From assembly GCF_022213065.1 (NCBI RefSeq), contig NZ_JAKLJA010000019.1, forward strand, positions 62,001 to 126,000: a stretch of 64,000 bases of DNA. Direction: 5' to 3'. The position numbers were made by a program, and so were the translations under genes. The notes under the pieces were generated by a model. That model was given only the letters and a program-made list of their open reading frames with translations, was not told the origin of the DNA and did not search any database. Position 1 is the first letter of the stretch. Each line of letters starts with the position of its first letter. This document shows positions 53,893-62,774 of the stretch, piece after piece. Source of the DNA: Paraburkholderia tagetis. GTDB lineage: Bacteria; Pseudomonadota; Gammaproteobacteria; Burkholderiales; Burkholderiaceae.

Positions 53893-54546
53893 TCAGCGCG
53901 TGGCCGCGGCGAGCCTCAAGCCGAGGCCGACGAACGCCGAACCCACCGTGCGGTCGAGCCACTTCTTGATGCCTGGCTTGCCGGAGAAGCGCTGTGTCAC
54001 ACTGCCGGCGATCCATGCAACGAAGCTGTTCCAGATCGTGCTCATAACGACGAACACGACGCCGAGCGCGAGGAACGCGAGCACCTTGTGCGGGCTCGTC
54101 ACGCTCACGAATTGCGGGAAGAACGATACGAAGAACAGCACGACTTTCGGGTTGAGCACATTGGTCCAGAAACCCGAGAGGAAAAGCTGGCGCAACGGGC
54201 GTGGCGCACCGGCGCGCGCGGCGGATTCCGTCGTGACCGCCGTGCCCGCCGGGGCTGCCTGCTTCGCGAAGATCAGGCGCACGCCGAGGTACACGAGGTA
54301 GCACGCCCCCACGAGTTTGATGACGGTGAACGCCGTGGCCGAGGCCGCGAGCAGCGCGGTCAGCCCGAACGCACAAGCGAGCGCGTGCACGCAGCAGCCC
54401 GCGGAAATGCCCAGTGCCGACACCAGCCCCGCACTGCGGCCTTGCGCGACGCTGCGGCCGACGATATAGGCGGTATCGGGGCCCGGCGTGACGTTCAGGA
54501 GAAAGACGGCGACGAGAAAGAAGCCGAAATGGGTGATGCCAAGCAT
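53893..54546 (-). CDS. LysE/RhtB-family amino-acid exporter
   Basis: The 217-aa protein has about six membrane helices. It shows the family start FFLVAVFLLNVTPGPDTAYIVGRSVAQG, the conserved SGFWTNVLNPKVVLFFVSFFPQF loop and GACYLVYLGVRLI. It exports an amino acid or derivative; the substrate cannot be read from sequence. It sits between htpX and fmt on the minus strand. Confidence 0.88.
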   Translation of the reverse strand: MLGITHFGFFLVAVFLLNVTPGPDTAYIVGRSVAQGRSAGLVSALGISAGCCVHALACAFGLTALLAASATAFTVIKLVGACYLVYLGVRLIFAKQAAPAGTAVTTESAARAGAPRPLRQLFLSGFWTNVLNPKVVLFFVSFFPQFVSVTSPHKVLAFLALGVVFVVMSTIWNSFVAWIAGSVTQRFSGKPGIKKWLDRTVGSAFVGLGLRLAAATR

Positions 54547-54712
54547 GACGTTTCCTGCAAAAGCGACTCGGAAAAAGTTCGAGCCGCCCTGTGCAGTCGT
54601 CTCGACAAATCCGTCAAATTCTAACGCGCACAGCGTGTGTGCGCTTCGCCTCGCCGCACGGCCGAATGCCCACCGGGCGAGTCTTCAAGCGCTTACCGGC
54701 GCTGACGGACAC

Positions 54713-55711
54713 TTACGCTGCGTCGGCGTCGGTCAACGCGAAGCGCTGGCCGGCCACGAGCGGCATGCCAGCGAGGAATTCGCGCGCAGGCAGGCGTTTG
54801 CCGCCGGGCTTCTGCAGTTGCGTCACGCGCAACGCGCCCTCGCCGCAAGCCACGATGACGCCAGCGGGCGACGCTTCGAGGATCTGACCCGGCACTGTCC
54901 CCGCAGGCACATTGGCATGATAGGCCGGCTCGGCGGACCATAGCTTGAGCAGCGCGCCGTCCAGCGTGGCCGCGCCACCCGGGAACGGATCGAACGCGCG
55001 AATCTGCCGTGCGAGCGCCTCGGCGGAACGGCGGAAGTCGAGCGCGGCCTCCTGTTTGCCGATCTTCTCGGCATAGGTGACGCCATCGGCGGGTTGCGGC
55101 ACGACGGGCAGCGCGCCGTCGCGCTCGAGCCGGGTCAGCCCTTCCACCACGAGTTGCGCGCCCAGCTTCGCGAGACGGTCGTGCAGCGTCGCGGTCGTGT
55201 CCGTGGATGCAATGGGCGTGCGCACTTCCGAGATCATCGGCCCGGTGTCGAGGCCCGCGTCCATCTGCATGAGGGTGATGCCAGTCTCGGCGTCGCCGGC
55301 CTCGATCGCGCGGTGGATCGGCGCGGCGCCGCGCCAGCGCGGCAAGATCGACCCGTGAATGTTGATGCAGCCATGCGGCGCAATGTCGAGCACTTCCTGC
55401 GGCAGCAAAAGGCCGTAGGCGGCCACCACCATCACGTCGTGCGGCGTCGCGCGCAGCAGATCCAGCGCCGCGGCCGCCTCTTCCGGGTACTTGCCCGTGC
55501 GCCGCAGCGAAGGCGGCTGCGCCACGGCCATGCCATGTTCCTGCGCGTAGCGTTTGACGGGGCTCGCCTGGAGCTTCATCCCGCGTCCAGCGGGACGGTC
55601 GGGCTGGGTCAGCACGAGCGGCACGGCAAACCCCGCCTCGTGGATCGCGGCGAGTGCCGCGGCGGCGAATTCCGGCGTACCGGCAAAAATCACGCGAAGA
55701 GAATGGCTCAT
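54713..55711 (-). CDS. fmt: methionyl-tRNA formyltransferase
   Basis: Fmt (332 aa) formylates initiator Met-tRNA with 10-formyl-tetrahydrofolate. The folate-site motif is PHGCINIHGSILPRWRGAAP with the catalytic Asn/His, followed by DAGLDTGPMI (catalytic Asp). The opening is RVIFAGTPEFAAAAL and the C-terminal OB domain contains AFDPFPGGAATLDG. ATG 55711 gives MSHSLRVIFAG. def lies immediately upstream on the same strand, in the conserved def-fmt order. Confidence 0.97.
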   Translation of the reverse strand: MSHSLRVIFAGTPEFAAAALAAIHEAGFAVPLVLTQPDRPAGRGMKLQASPVKRYAQEHGMAVAQPPSLRRTGKYPEEAAAALDLLRATPHDVMVVAAYGLLLPQEVLDIAPHGCINIHGSILPRWRGAAPIHRAIEAGDAETGITLMQMDAGLDTGPMISEVRTPIASTDTTATLHDRLAKLGAQLVVEGLTRLERDGALPVVPQPADGVTYAEKIGKQEAALDFRRSAEALARQIRAFDPFPGGAATLDGALLKLWSAEPAYHANVPAGTVPGQILEASPAGVIVACGEGALRVTQLQKPGGKRLPAREFLAGMPLVAGQRFALTDADAA

Positions 55712-55764
55712 GGACGCTAAGAAAATCGGCAAGTGAAGAAATGGAACAGCGCGGCGCGCGAACG

Positions 55765-56268
55765 TTACATCGCGCGTTCGAGCTTCTTCATCTTGCTCCG
55801 GATGCGCGTTTGCTTGAGCGGCGAGAGGTACTCGACGAACACCTTGCCCATCAAGTGATCCATCTCATGCTGGATGCAGACGGCGAGCAGACCTTCGCAA
55901 TCGATCTCGTAAGTCTCGCCCTTCTCGTTGAGCGCACGCACACGCACCTTTTCGGCACGCTCGACTTCGTCATAGATCCCCGGCACCGAGAGGCAGCCCT
56001 CCTCGTGCACTTCCTTTTCAGTGCTCGCCCAGACGATTTCCGGGTTGATGAACGCACGCAGCTCGTCGTGCGAGTCCGAGACGTCGATCACGACGACGCG
56101 CTCGTGCACGTCGACCTGGGTGGCGGCAAGGCCCACGCCGGGTGCCGCGTACATGGTCTCGGCCATGTCGGCGACGAGCTTGCGGATACGGTCGTTGACC
56201 ACCTCGACGGGCTTGGCGATCTTGTGCAGACGCTTGTCCGGGTAATGAAGAATGTTCAGTAGAGCCAT
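55765..56268 (-). CDS. def: peptide deformylase
   Basis: Def (167 aa) removes the formyl group from nascent proteins. Metal ligands are C92 in EEGCLSVPG and H134, H138 in IQHEMDHLMGK; motif I is APGVGLAATQ. The start MALLNILHYPD at 56268 is standard; the frame is open upstream but not Def-like. It is divergent from dprA and leads the def-fmt unit. Confidence 0.97.
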   Translation of the reverse strand: MALLNILHYPDKRLHKIAKPVEVVNDRIRKLVADMAETMYAAPGVGLAATQVDVHERVVVIDVSDSHDELRAFINPEIVWASTEKEVHEEGCLSVPGIYDEVERAEKVRVRALNEKGETYEIDCEGLLAVCIQHEMDHLMGKVFVEYLSPLKQTRIRSKMKKLERAM

Positions 56269-56606
56269 GGTTTGACAGGTTCCTGGTTGGGCGCCGCGGG
56301 CCGCGCGCTCGCGCGCGAACTGGCCGTTCGGCCAACTGGTGCGCCCCTCGCGGAATGCAGAAGATAGACGGACAGATACGAACGAATTGGCCGGAATCAA
56401 CGCGCCGCCGGCCTCACAAGCACTTCTCGCGCCTGTTTTGCCGCTGCACGGGCGGAATCGGCAGGGAATTCGAGGGAGAAGCGGCGGACAAAAGCGCGAC
56501 GCCAGCAGCACGCCGTGACGATACGTCACAGCGTCGCACGGGAATTTCGGATGGTGAAAATTTTAACACGACGGGCCAAGGTTCGCCCGCCGACGGAGAA
56601 TTGCCG
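56269..56606. other. divergent intergenic region def-dprA
   Basis: About 340 bases with no gene, holding the promoters of def-fmt (minus) and dprA (plus). A TTTTAACACGACGG stretch just upstream of dprA is A/T-richer than its surroundings. I could not assign -35/-10 boxes. Confidence 0.4.
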
Positions 56607-57869
56607 ATGCTCGCCACCTTGCCGCTCGGAGCCGACGAACTCAGCGCCTGGCTGCGCCTCGCAAACGCACGGGGCCTGAAGCCGGTGGCGTTGCGCGCGC
56701 TGCTCAGCGCGTTCGGGCTCCCTCAGCACGTGCTCGCGCAGCCGTTCGAGGCGCTTGCGGCCGCGGCGGGCAACGAGGCGGCCCGCGCCGTGCTGGCGCC
56801 GCCCGCTGCGGACTTTGCGCAACAAGTCGCGGCCGTGGCCGCCTGGTGTGCGCTGCCGGGCAATACGCTCGTCACGCTCGCCGACCCCGCCTATCCGCCG
56901 CGCCTCCTGACGATGCCCGACCCGCCACCGCTCCTTTACGTGAAGGGGCGGCTCGATCTGCTGCATGCGCACGGCGTGGCCGTGGTGGGCAGCCGCAGCG
57001 CCACGCCGCAAGCCCTCGAAGACGCCACGCGCTTCGCGCGCACGCTCGCCGCGGCTGGCGTGACAGTGGTCTCGGGCCTCGCGCTCGGCGTGGATGGCGC
57101 GGCGCACCGGGGGGCGCTGGACGAGGTCGGCGGCACCGTTGCCGTGACCGGTACGGGCGCCGACCTCGTCTACCCCGCCGCGCATCACGCACTCGCGACC
57201 CAGATCGCCGAACGCGGCACGATCGTCACCGAATGGCCGCTCGGCACGCCCGCGCGCTCCGCGAACTTCCCGCAGCGCAACCGGGTGATCGCAGCGCTCG
57301 TGGAAGGCGTGATCGTGGTCGAGGCCGCCATGCGCTCGGGCTCGCTCATCACCGCGCGGCTCGCCAACGAAATGGGACGCGATGTGTTCGCGCTACCCGG
57401 CTCGGTTCACGCGCCGCTCTCGCGCGGGTGCCACCGGCTGATCAAGGAAGGCGCGCAACTGATCGAGACACCGGAGGAAGTGCTCGAAGCGCTGCGCTTC
57501 ACGCAGCCGGCGCCGCGTGCGCGGCGTACCGCGACCGCATTGGCATCGCGCGAACGAAACCCGGCACGCGCCATGACGCTTCCCCTGGACTTCGAAGCGC
57601 AGCCTCCCCGCCTCACCCCAGACCCAGACCGGGAGCGCATCCCAGCCCAGCCGCCAGCCGAAACAGAGCCGGCACGCGCCGGCACGCTCACGCCCGATGC
57701 ACGCACACTGCTCGCCGCGCTCGGTCATGCCCCCGCCACGCTTGAAATGCTCGCGCAGCGTACCGACATGACCGAGGCGGTCCTGCAAGCGACGCTGCTG
57801 CAACTCGAACTGGCCGGGCACGTGAGCGTGCTGCCCGGGGGCCGGTTTACGCGGGCGTCCCACTGCTAG
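56607..57869 (+). CDS. dprA: DNA-processing protein DprA
   Basis: DprA (420 aa) loads RecA onto incoming single-stranded DNA during natural transformation. A SAM-like N-terminal domain is followed by the Rossmann domain with VAVVGSRSATPQALEDA, VVSGLALGVDGAAHRGAL, GTGADLVYP and FPQRNRVIAALVEGVIVVEA. A Pro/Arg-rich linker leads to a C-terminal winged-helix domain (DMTEAVLQATLLQLELAGHV). ATG 56607 has GGAGAA upstream. It is divergent from def, the conserved neighbourhood. Confidence 0.95.
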   Translation: MLATLPLGADELSAWLRLANARGLKPVALRALLSAFGLPQHVLAQPFEALAAAAGNEAARAVLAPPAADFAQQVAAVAAWCALPGNTLVTLADPAYPPRLLTMPDPPPLLYVKGRLDLLHAHGVAVVGSRSATPQALEDATRFARTLAAAGVTVVSGLALGVDGAAHRGALDEVGGTVAVTGTGADLVYPAAHHALATQIAERGTIVTEWPLGTPARSANFPQRNRVIAALVEGVIVVEAAMRSGSLITARLANEMGRDVFALPGSVHAPLSRGCHRLIKEGAQLIETPEEVLEALRFTQPAPRARRTATALASRERNPARAMTLPLDFEAQPPRLTPDPDRERIPAQPPAETEPARAGTLTPDARTLLAALGHAPATLEMLAQRTDMTEAVLQATLLQLELAGHVSVLPGGRFTRASHC

Positions 57870-57947
57870 CCCGCCGCCGTGTTACATTCGCGCCAAATAC
57901 CCATCCAACGCTCACACTCTATATATAAGAGAACGCAAGGAACGATC

Positions 57948-58325
57948 ATGCCCGCGCTTGACCTCGACACCGACGCCGACCAGATCGCCGAACGCGTCAC
58001 CGACTGCGACACGTTGTTCGTCGCGTGTCTTTGCGCGGAATGGTGCGGCACCTGTCGCGAGTATCGGGCCACGTTCGACCGTATCGCCGAAGGCCATCCC
58101 GAGATCTGCTTTGCCTGGATCGATATCGAAACGCACGCCGACCGCTTCGACGACCTCGATGTGGAAAACTTCCCGACCATCCTGATCGAAGACAGCAAGG
58201 CCACGCGGTTTTTCGGCACGGTACTGCCGCATGGCGCCGTGGTCGAGCGCATGCTCGCCGATCTCACGGCGCTGCCGGGTGTCGCCGATGCACCGAAGCT
58301 GCGACCCGTGCTGGCCGAGGCGTAA
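57948..58325 (+). CDS. thioredoxin-like protein with WCGTC active site
   Basis: This 125-aa protein has the thioredoxin fold layout: a short N-terminal helix, then CAEWCGTCREYRATFDRIA, then a cis-proline loop (ENFPTILIED). The redox motif is CGTC rather than CGPC, implying a different redox potential. There is no signal peptide, so it is probably cytosolic. ATG 57948 has AAGGA upstream. An A/T run (TATATATAAG) about 20 bases earlier may be a promoter element. It lies between dprA and topB. Confidence 0.85.
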   Translation: MPALDLDTDADQIAERVTDCDTLFVACLCAEWCGTCREYRATFDRIAEGHPEICFAWIDIETHADRFDDLDVENFPTILIEDSKATRFFGTVLPHGAVVERMLADLTALPGVADAPKLRPVLAEA

Positions 58326-58518
58326 AAGGCGCAGCAGCTACCGATCAGGCACCATCGATCCGATGACACGAAAATCGCCGTCGGCGCGCCATGTGCTATA
58401 AAGCGGTCGTTAAGCAAGAGGCGAAACGCGCTACGCCGGCCACGAAGCGAACCTGGTGGCATAGCCGCGGGGCGCGAATCATATCCAAAGCCCGGAATTC
58501 ACCCACACACAGCCAGTC

Positions 58519-61179
58519 ATGTCCAAAGCCCTGATCATCGCCGAGAAGCCATCCGTCGCGAACGATATCGCACGCGCTTTGGGCGGATTTACCAAGCATG
58601 ACGAGTACTACGAAAGCGACGACTACGTGCTTTCGTCGGCGGTTGGTCACCTGCTGGAAATCGCCGCGCCCGAAGAGTACGAAGTCAAACGCGGCAAGTG
58701 GAGCTTCGCCAACCTGCCCGTGATCCCACCGCACTTCGACCTGAACCCGATCGCCAAGAGCGAATCGCGGCTCAAGGTGCTCAACAAACTGATGAAGCGC
58801 AAAGACGTCACGCAACTCATCAACGCCTGCGACGCGGGGCGCGAGGGCGAACTGATCTTCCGCCTGATCGCGCAGCACGCGAAGGCGAAGCAGCCGGTCC
58901 AGCGCCTGTGGCTGCAGTCGATGACGCCGCAGTCGATCCGCGACGGTTTCGCGAACCTGCGCAGCGACGACGACATGCAGCCGCTCGCCGACGCGGCCCG
59001 CTGCCGCTCGGAAGCCGACTGGCTCGTGGGCATCAACGGCACGCGCGCGATGACCGCGTTCAACAGCAAGGGCGGCGGCTTCTTCCTGACCACGGTCGGC
59101 CGCGTTCAGACGCCAACTTTGTCGATCGTCGTCGAACGTGAAGAAAAAATCCGCCGTTTCGTGCCGCGCGACTACTGGGAAGTGCGCGCGGAATTCGTCT
59201 GCGCAAAGGGCTTTTACGAAGGCCGCTGGTACGACCCGAAATTCAGGAAGGACGAGCACGATCCGGAAAAACGCGATTCGCGCCTCTGGAGCCTGCCGGC
59301 CGCCGAAACCATCGTGGCCGCCTGTCATGGCCGCGAAGGCACGGTCACCGAGGAATCGAAGCCGTCCACCCAGCTCTCGCCCGCGCTCTTCGACCTGACG
59401 AGCCTGCAGCGCGAAGCCAACGGCCGCTTCGGCTTTTCGGCCAAGAATACGCTGGGCCTCGCCCAGGCGCTGTACGAAAAGCACAAGGTGCTCACCTATC
59501 CGCGTACCGACGCGCGCGCGCTGCCCGAGGACTACATCGGCACCGTGAAAGAGACGCTCGAGATGCTCAAGGAGAGCAACAACTACCTGCCGCACGCAAA
59601 GCAGGTGCTCGACAAGGGCTGGGTGAAGCCGAACAAGCGCATCTTCGACAACTCGAAGATCAGCGACCACTTCGCCATCATCCCCACGCTGCAGGCGCCG
59701 AAGTCGCTGTCCGAGCCGGAGCAGAAGCTCTACGACCTCGTCGTGAAGCGATTCCTCGCCGTGTTCTTCCCGGCGGCCGAGTACCGTGTGACCACGCGTA
59801 TCACCGAAGTTGCCGGCCACCACTTCAAGACCGAGGGCAAGGTGCTGGTCGAGCCGGGCTGGCTGCAAGTCTACGGCCGCGACGCGGGCGGCGACGACGC
59901 CAACCTCGTGCCGGTGCAGAAGGACGAGAAGGTCAAGACCGAAAAGATCGCCGCGCACCAGCTCGTGACCAAGCCGCCCGCGCGCTACAACGAAGCGACG
60001 CTGCTCTCGGCCATGGAAGGCGCGGGCAAGCTCGTGGACGACGAGGAGCTGCGCGAGGCCATGGCCGCCAAGGGTCTCGGCACGCCGGCCACGCGCGCGG
60101 CGATCATCGAAGGCCTGCTCGGCGAAAAGTATCTCGTGCGCGAAGGCCGCGATCTGATCCCCACAGCCAAGGCGTTCCAGCTCATGACGCTGTTGCGCGG
60201 CCTGGACGTCAAGGAATTGACCGCGCCGGAACTCACCGGCGAATGGGAATACAAGCTCTCGCAGATGGAGCGCGGCAAGCTTCCGCGCGACGCGTTCATG
60301 CAGGAAATCGCCCGCATGACGCAGACCATTGTGAAGCGCGCGAAGGAATACGATTCCGACACCATTCCCGGCGACTATGCGACCCTGGAAACGCCGTGTC
60401 CGAGCTGTGGCGGTCAGGTGAAGGAAAACTACCGCCGCTTCGCATGCACGAAGTGCGAGTTCTCGATCTCGAAGATCCCGGGCGGACGCCAGTTCGAAAT
60501 CCCGGAAGTGGAAGAGCTGCTGCAGAACAAGACCATCGGCCCGCTCTCGGGCTTCCGCAGCAAGATGGGCCGGCCGTTCTCGGCCATCCTCAAGCTCTCC
60601 TTCGACGACGAGATCAAGAACTTCAAGCTCGAATTCGACTTCGGCCAGGACCAGGGCGGCGAAGACGGCGAAGCGCCCGACTTCTCGCAGCAGGAGCCCG
60701 TGGGTGCGTGTCCGAAGTGCAAGGGCCGCGTGTTCGAGCACGGCATGAGCTATGTCTGCGAGCATTCGGTCGCGAATCCGAAGACCTGCGACTTCCGCTC
60801 GGGCAAGGTGATCCTGCAACAGGAGATCGCACGCGAGCAGATGGCGAAGCTGCTTTCGGAAGGCCGCACCGACCTGCTGACGAACTTCAAGTCGTCGCGC
60901 ACGGGCCGCAACTTCAAGGCGTTCCTCGTGAAGCAGCCTGACGGCAAGATCGGTTTCGAGTTCGAGAAGAAGGAGCCGAGCGCGAAGACTGCAGCCAAGA
61001 CCGCCGCGAAGAAGTCCGCCGCCACGGCGGGAGCGGACGAAGCCGCAAACGACGCGGCAAACGAGAACGACGCCGCCGAAACGAAGGCAAAGCCCGCACG
61101 CAAGACGGCTGCCGCCAAGGCCGCGCCCGCGAAAAAGACGGCCGCCCGCAAGACGCCCGCGCGCAAAACCGCTTCGTAA
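58519..61179 (+). CDS. topB: DNA topoisomerase III with long C-terminal extension
   Basis: TopB (886 aa) is a type IA topoisomerase that decatenates replication and recombination intermediates. The TOPRIM domain starts KALIIAEKPSVANDIARALGG and includes DAGREGELIFR; the catalytic tyrosine is Y327 in VLTYPRTDARAL. It is about 230 residues longer than E. coli TopB. The extension carries zinc-ribbon-like modules (CPSCGGQVKENYRRFACTKC and CPKCKGRVFEHGMSYVC) and a Lys/Ala-rich histone-H1-like tail ending KKTAARKTPARKTAS. Such tails are usual for DNA-binding proteins in this group and should add non-specific DNA affinity. Confidence 0.96.
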   Translation: MSKALIIAEKPSVANDIARALGGFTKHDEYYESDDYVLSSAVGHLLEIAAPEEYEVKRGKWSFANLPVIPPHFDLNPIAKSESRLKVLNKLMKRKDVTQLINACDAGREGELIFRLIAQHAKAKQPVQRLWLQSMTPQSIRDGFANLRSDDDMQPLADAARCRSEADWLVGINGTRAMTAFNSKGGGFFLTTVGRVQTPTLSIVVEREEKIRRFVPRDYWEVRAEFVCAKGFYEGRWYDPKFRKDEHDPEKRDSRLWSLPAAETIVAACHGREGTVTEESKPSTQLSPALFDLTSLQREANGRFGFSAKNTLGLAQALYEKHKVLTYPRTDARALPEDYIGTVKETLEMLKESNNYLPHAKQVLDKGWVKPNKRIFDNSKISDHFAIIPTLQAPKSLSEPEQKLYDLVVKRFLAVFFPAAEYRVTTRITEVAGHHFKTEGKVLVEPGWLQVYGRDAGGDDANLVPVQKDEKVKTEKIAAHQLVTKPPARYNEATLLSAMEGAGKLVDDEELREAMAAKGLGTPATRAAIIEGLLGEKYLVREGRDLIPTAKAFQLMTLLRGLDVKELTAPELTGEWEYKLSQMERGKLPRDAFMQEIARMTQTIVKRAKEYDSDTIPGDYATLETPCPSCGGQVKENYRRFACTKCEFSISKIPGGRQFEIPEVEELLQNKTIGPLSGFRSKMGRPFSAILKLSFDDEIKNFKLEFDFGQDQGGEDGEAPDFSQQEPVGACPKCKGRVFEHGMSYVCEHSVANPKTCDFRSGKVILQQEIAREQMAKLLSEGRTDLLTNFKSSRTGRNFKAFLVKQPDGKIGFEFEKKEPSAKTAAKTAAKKSAATAGADEAANDAANENDAAETKAKPARKTAAAKAAPAKKTAARKTPARKTAS

Positions 61180-61222
61180 TTGCACCGTTAAGCCGCAGCT
61201 TGCTGCGGCGCGGCGCGCCAGC

Positions 61223-61259
61223 AAAAAAAGCGCAGCTTCCCACGAAGCTGCGCTTTTTA
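61223..61259. terminator. bidirectional rho-independent terminator
   Basis: The 15-bp stem AAAAAGCGCAGCTTC / GAAGCTGCGCTTTTT has a four-base loop CCAC. It ends topB from the left and the LysR gene (stop at 61313) from the right. Confidence 0.93.
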
Positions 61260-61312
61260 TTACGGCCCAAACCAAGGCGCCGATTAGGTGCCTGATAAGC
61301 GACGTAACGTTC

Positions 61313-62410
61313 TTATAACGGCGACATCGCCGACGTCCGCGTACGCCCTGCCGCAACGCGCGGCGCCTTCGGGGCACGCTCGCTTTGCGTGCTGTGATGA
61401 TCGCCATCGAGCAGGTCGGAAATCGGCTCCGAGCCGTCGAATGCCTCGGGCGCCGCTGCGACCCCGTTCACCGGGCGCGTAAGCCCGTCCTTGACCCACT
61501 GCTCGCCGAGCTGGCTGTTCGGCGTCTGGCTGAAGTGCTCGACGAGGTGATCGATGAACGTGCGCACCTTCGCCGGCAAGTGGCGGCGGCTCGGATACGC
61601 GACGTTGATCTCAACCTGCGGCAGCCGATATTCGCCGAGCAGGCGCACGAGGCGCCCGCGCGTCATATCGCGCCCGATCAGGTAACTCGGCAGGATCGTG
61701 ATGCCCATGCCGAGCAGCGCGAACTGGCGCAGCATCTCGGTGTTGTTCGCGATGATCACGTTGGTCGGGCGCACCCGCACCTCGCCATCCGGCCCCGTGA
61801 AGACGCGCTCGTCGCCCCAATACTCCGAGGGCAGCGACAGCGACGGATGCTCCATCAGATGCTCGGGGCGCGTGGGCGTGCCGTGCTTCTCCAGATAGGC
61901 CGGCGTGGCGCACACGGTCATGCAGCCAGTCGTAAGACGGCGCGTGACGATGCTCGCGCTGCGCATCTGGCGCGCGGTCACGACGCCCAGATCGAAGCCT
62001 TCTTCGACGAGATCGACCTGACGGTCGACCAGCGTCACATCGGGAATGACTTGCGGGTAGCGCTGCGTATAGGTTTGCAGCACGGGCGCGAGGTTGTGCA
62101 GCCCGAAGACCACGGGCGCCACAATGCGCAGCGTGCCGACCGGCTCATGATTGCGCGCCACCACCATCTGCTCGACGTCTTCGAGTTCATCGAGAATCTG
62201 GCGGGCCCGTTCGAGATAGACTTGCCCGGATTCGGTGAGAGAAAGGCTGCGGGTCGTGCGGTTGAGCAAACGCGTGCCGAGCCGCCCTTCCAGGTCGGCG
62301 ACGTGACGCGTTGCAACCGCATTGGAGATATCCATCGCGGAAGCCGCCCGGGCAAAACTGCCGAGGTCGGCTACCTTGACGAATACTCGCATCGACTGCA
62401 AATGATCCAT
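61313..62410 (-). CDS. LysR-type transcriptional regulator
   Basis: The 365-aa protein has an N-terminal winged HTH (MRVFVKVADLGSFARAASAMDISNAVATRHVADLEGRLG) and a periplasmic-binding-protein-like effector domain (PVGTLRIVAPVVFGLHNLAPVL, FDLGVVTARQM, LLGMGITILPSYLIG). This pattern fits the CrgA/AaeR-like subgroup. The last about 60 residues are a disordered Ser/Arg/Pro-rich tail beyond the usual 300-aa length. The target and effector are unknown; no divergent partner gene is adjacent, and the nearest upstream gene is pckG. Confidence 0.9.
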   Translation of the reverse strand: MDHLQSMRVFVKVADLGSFARAASAMDISNAVATRHVADLEGRLGTRLLNRTTRSLSLTESGQVYLERARQILDELEDVEQMVVARNHEPVGTLRIVAPVVFGLHNLAPVLQTYTQRYPQVIPDVTLVDRQVDLVEEGFDLGVVTARQMRSASIVTRRLTTGCMTVCATPAYLEKHGTPTRPEHLMEHPSLSLPSEYWGDERVFTGPDGEVRVRPTNVIIANNTEMLRQFALLGMGITILPSYLIGRDMTRGRLVRLLGEYRLPQVEINVAYPSRRHLPAKVRTFIDHLVEHFSQTPNSQLGEQWVKDGLTRPVNGVAAAPEAFDGSEPISDLLDGDHHSTQSERAPKAPRVAAGRTRTSAMSPL

Positions 62411-62565
62411 GTGACAACTCCTGCCTGTTACTGTCCGCCGAAAAACGGCAGAGGAAACCGCGAATTCTCCTACGACATGAGAAATCGTGCAGAAGTTGCC
62501 TAAGATCGATGGAAATTCTTAGGGATTTTCGCGACTGTCACTTATTACGCACCGTTACATCGACC

Positions 62566-62588
62566 ATTGTTTCTCGAATCGAAACAAT
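62566..62588. promoter_or_regulatory. inverted repeat ATTGTTTC-N7-GAAACAAT upstream of the LysR gene
   Basis: Perfect 8-bp arms with a seven-base spacer lie about 155 bases upstream of the LysR start. The size and position suit a dimeric regulator site, possibly for autoregulation. Confidence 0.55.
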
Positions 62589-62680
62589 TTTGCGCACTGC
62601 AGCGATATAGCCCAACAGACGACGGCATACGATGCGATGCTGATTCGATATGAGCCGCCATCGATTTGGCCCGATATACG

Positions 62681-62703
62681 AAAAAGCCGCCCGAAGGCGG
62701 CCC
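62681..62703 (-). terminator. rho-independent terminator of pckG
   Basis: On the minus strand GCCGCC pairs with GGCGGC around TTCG and is followed by TTTTT (plus-strand AAAAAGCCGCC at 62681-62691). It lies about 75 bases after the pckG stop. Confidence 0.88.
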
Positions 62704-62774
62704 TTGCTTCCAGGTCAAACCCGCTAGCCGCGCAGCGACGCTAGTGAGCACTCACCCTCATTTCGTGCCAGCGC

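Larger units (their letters stand above)
62411..62774. other. LysR upstream region and pckG 3' flank
   Basis: About 360 bases without a gene. It is A/T-richer than its surroundings at about 62480-62620, and holds the LysR promoter, an inverted repeat and the pckG terminator (both annotated separately). Confidence 0.5.

Noticed and set aside
58396..61407. 1003-codon open frame antisense to topB
   Set aside because: It mirrors topB codon by codon, is rich in Arg/Leu/His as expected for the complement of GC-rich coding DNA, and has no family-like motif. The other very long antisense frames (for example 26691-28499 and 38058-40337) are the same artefact.
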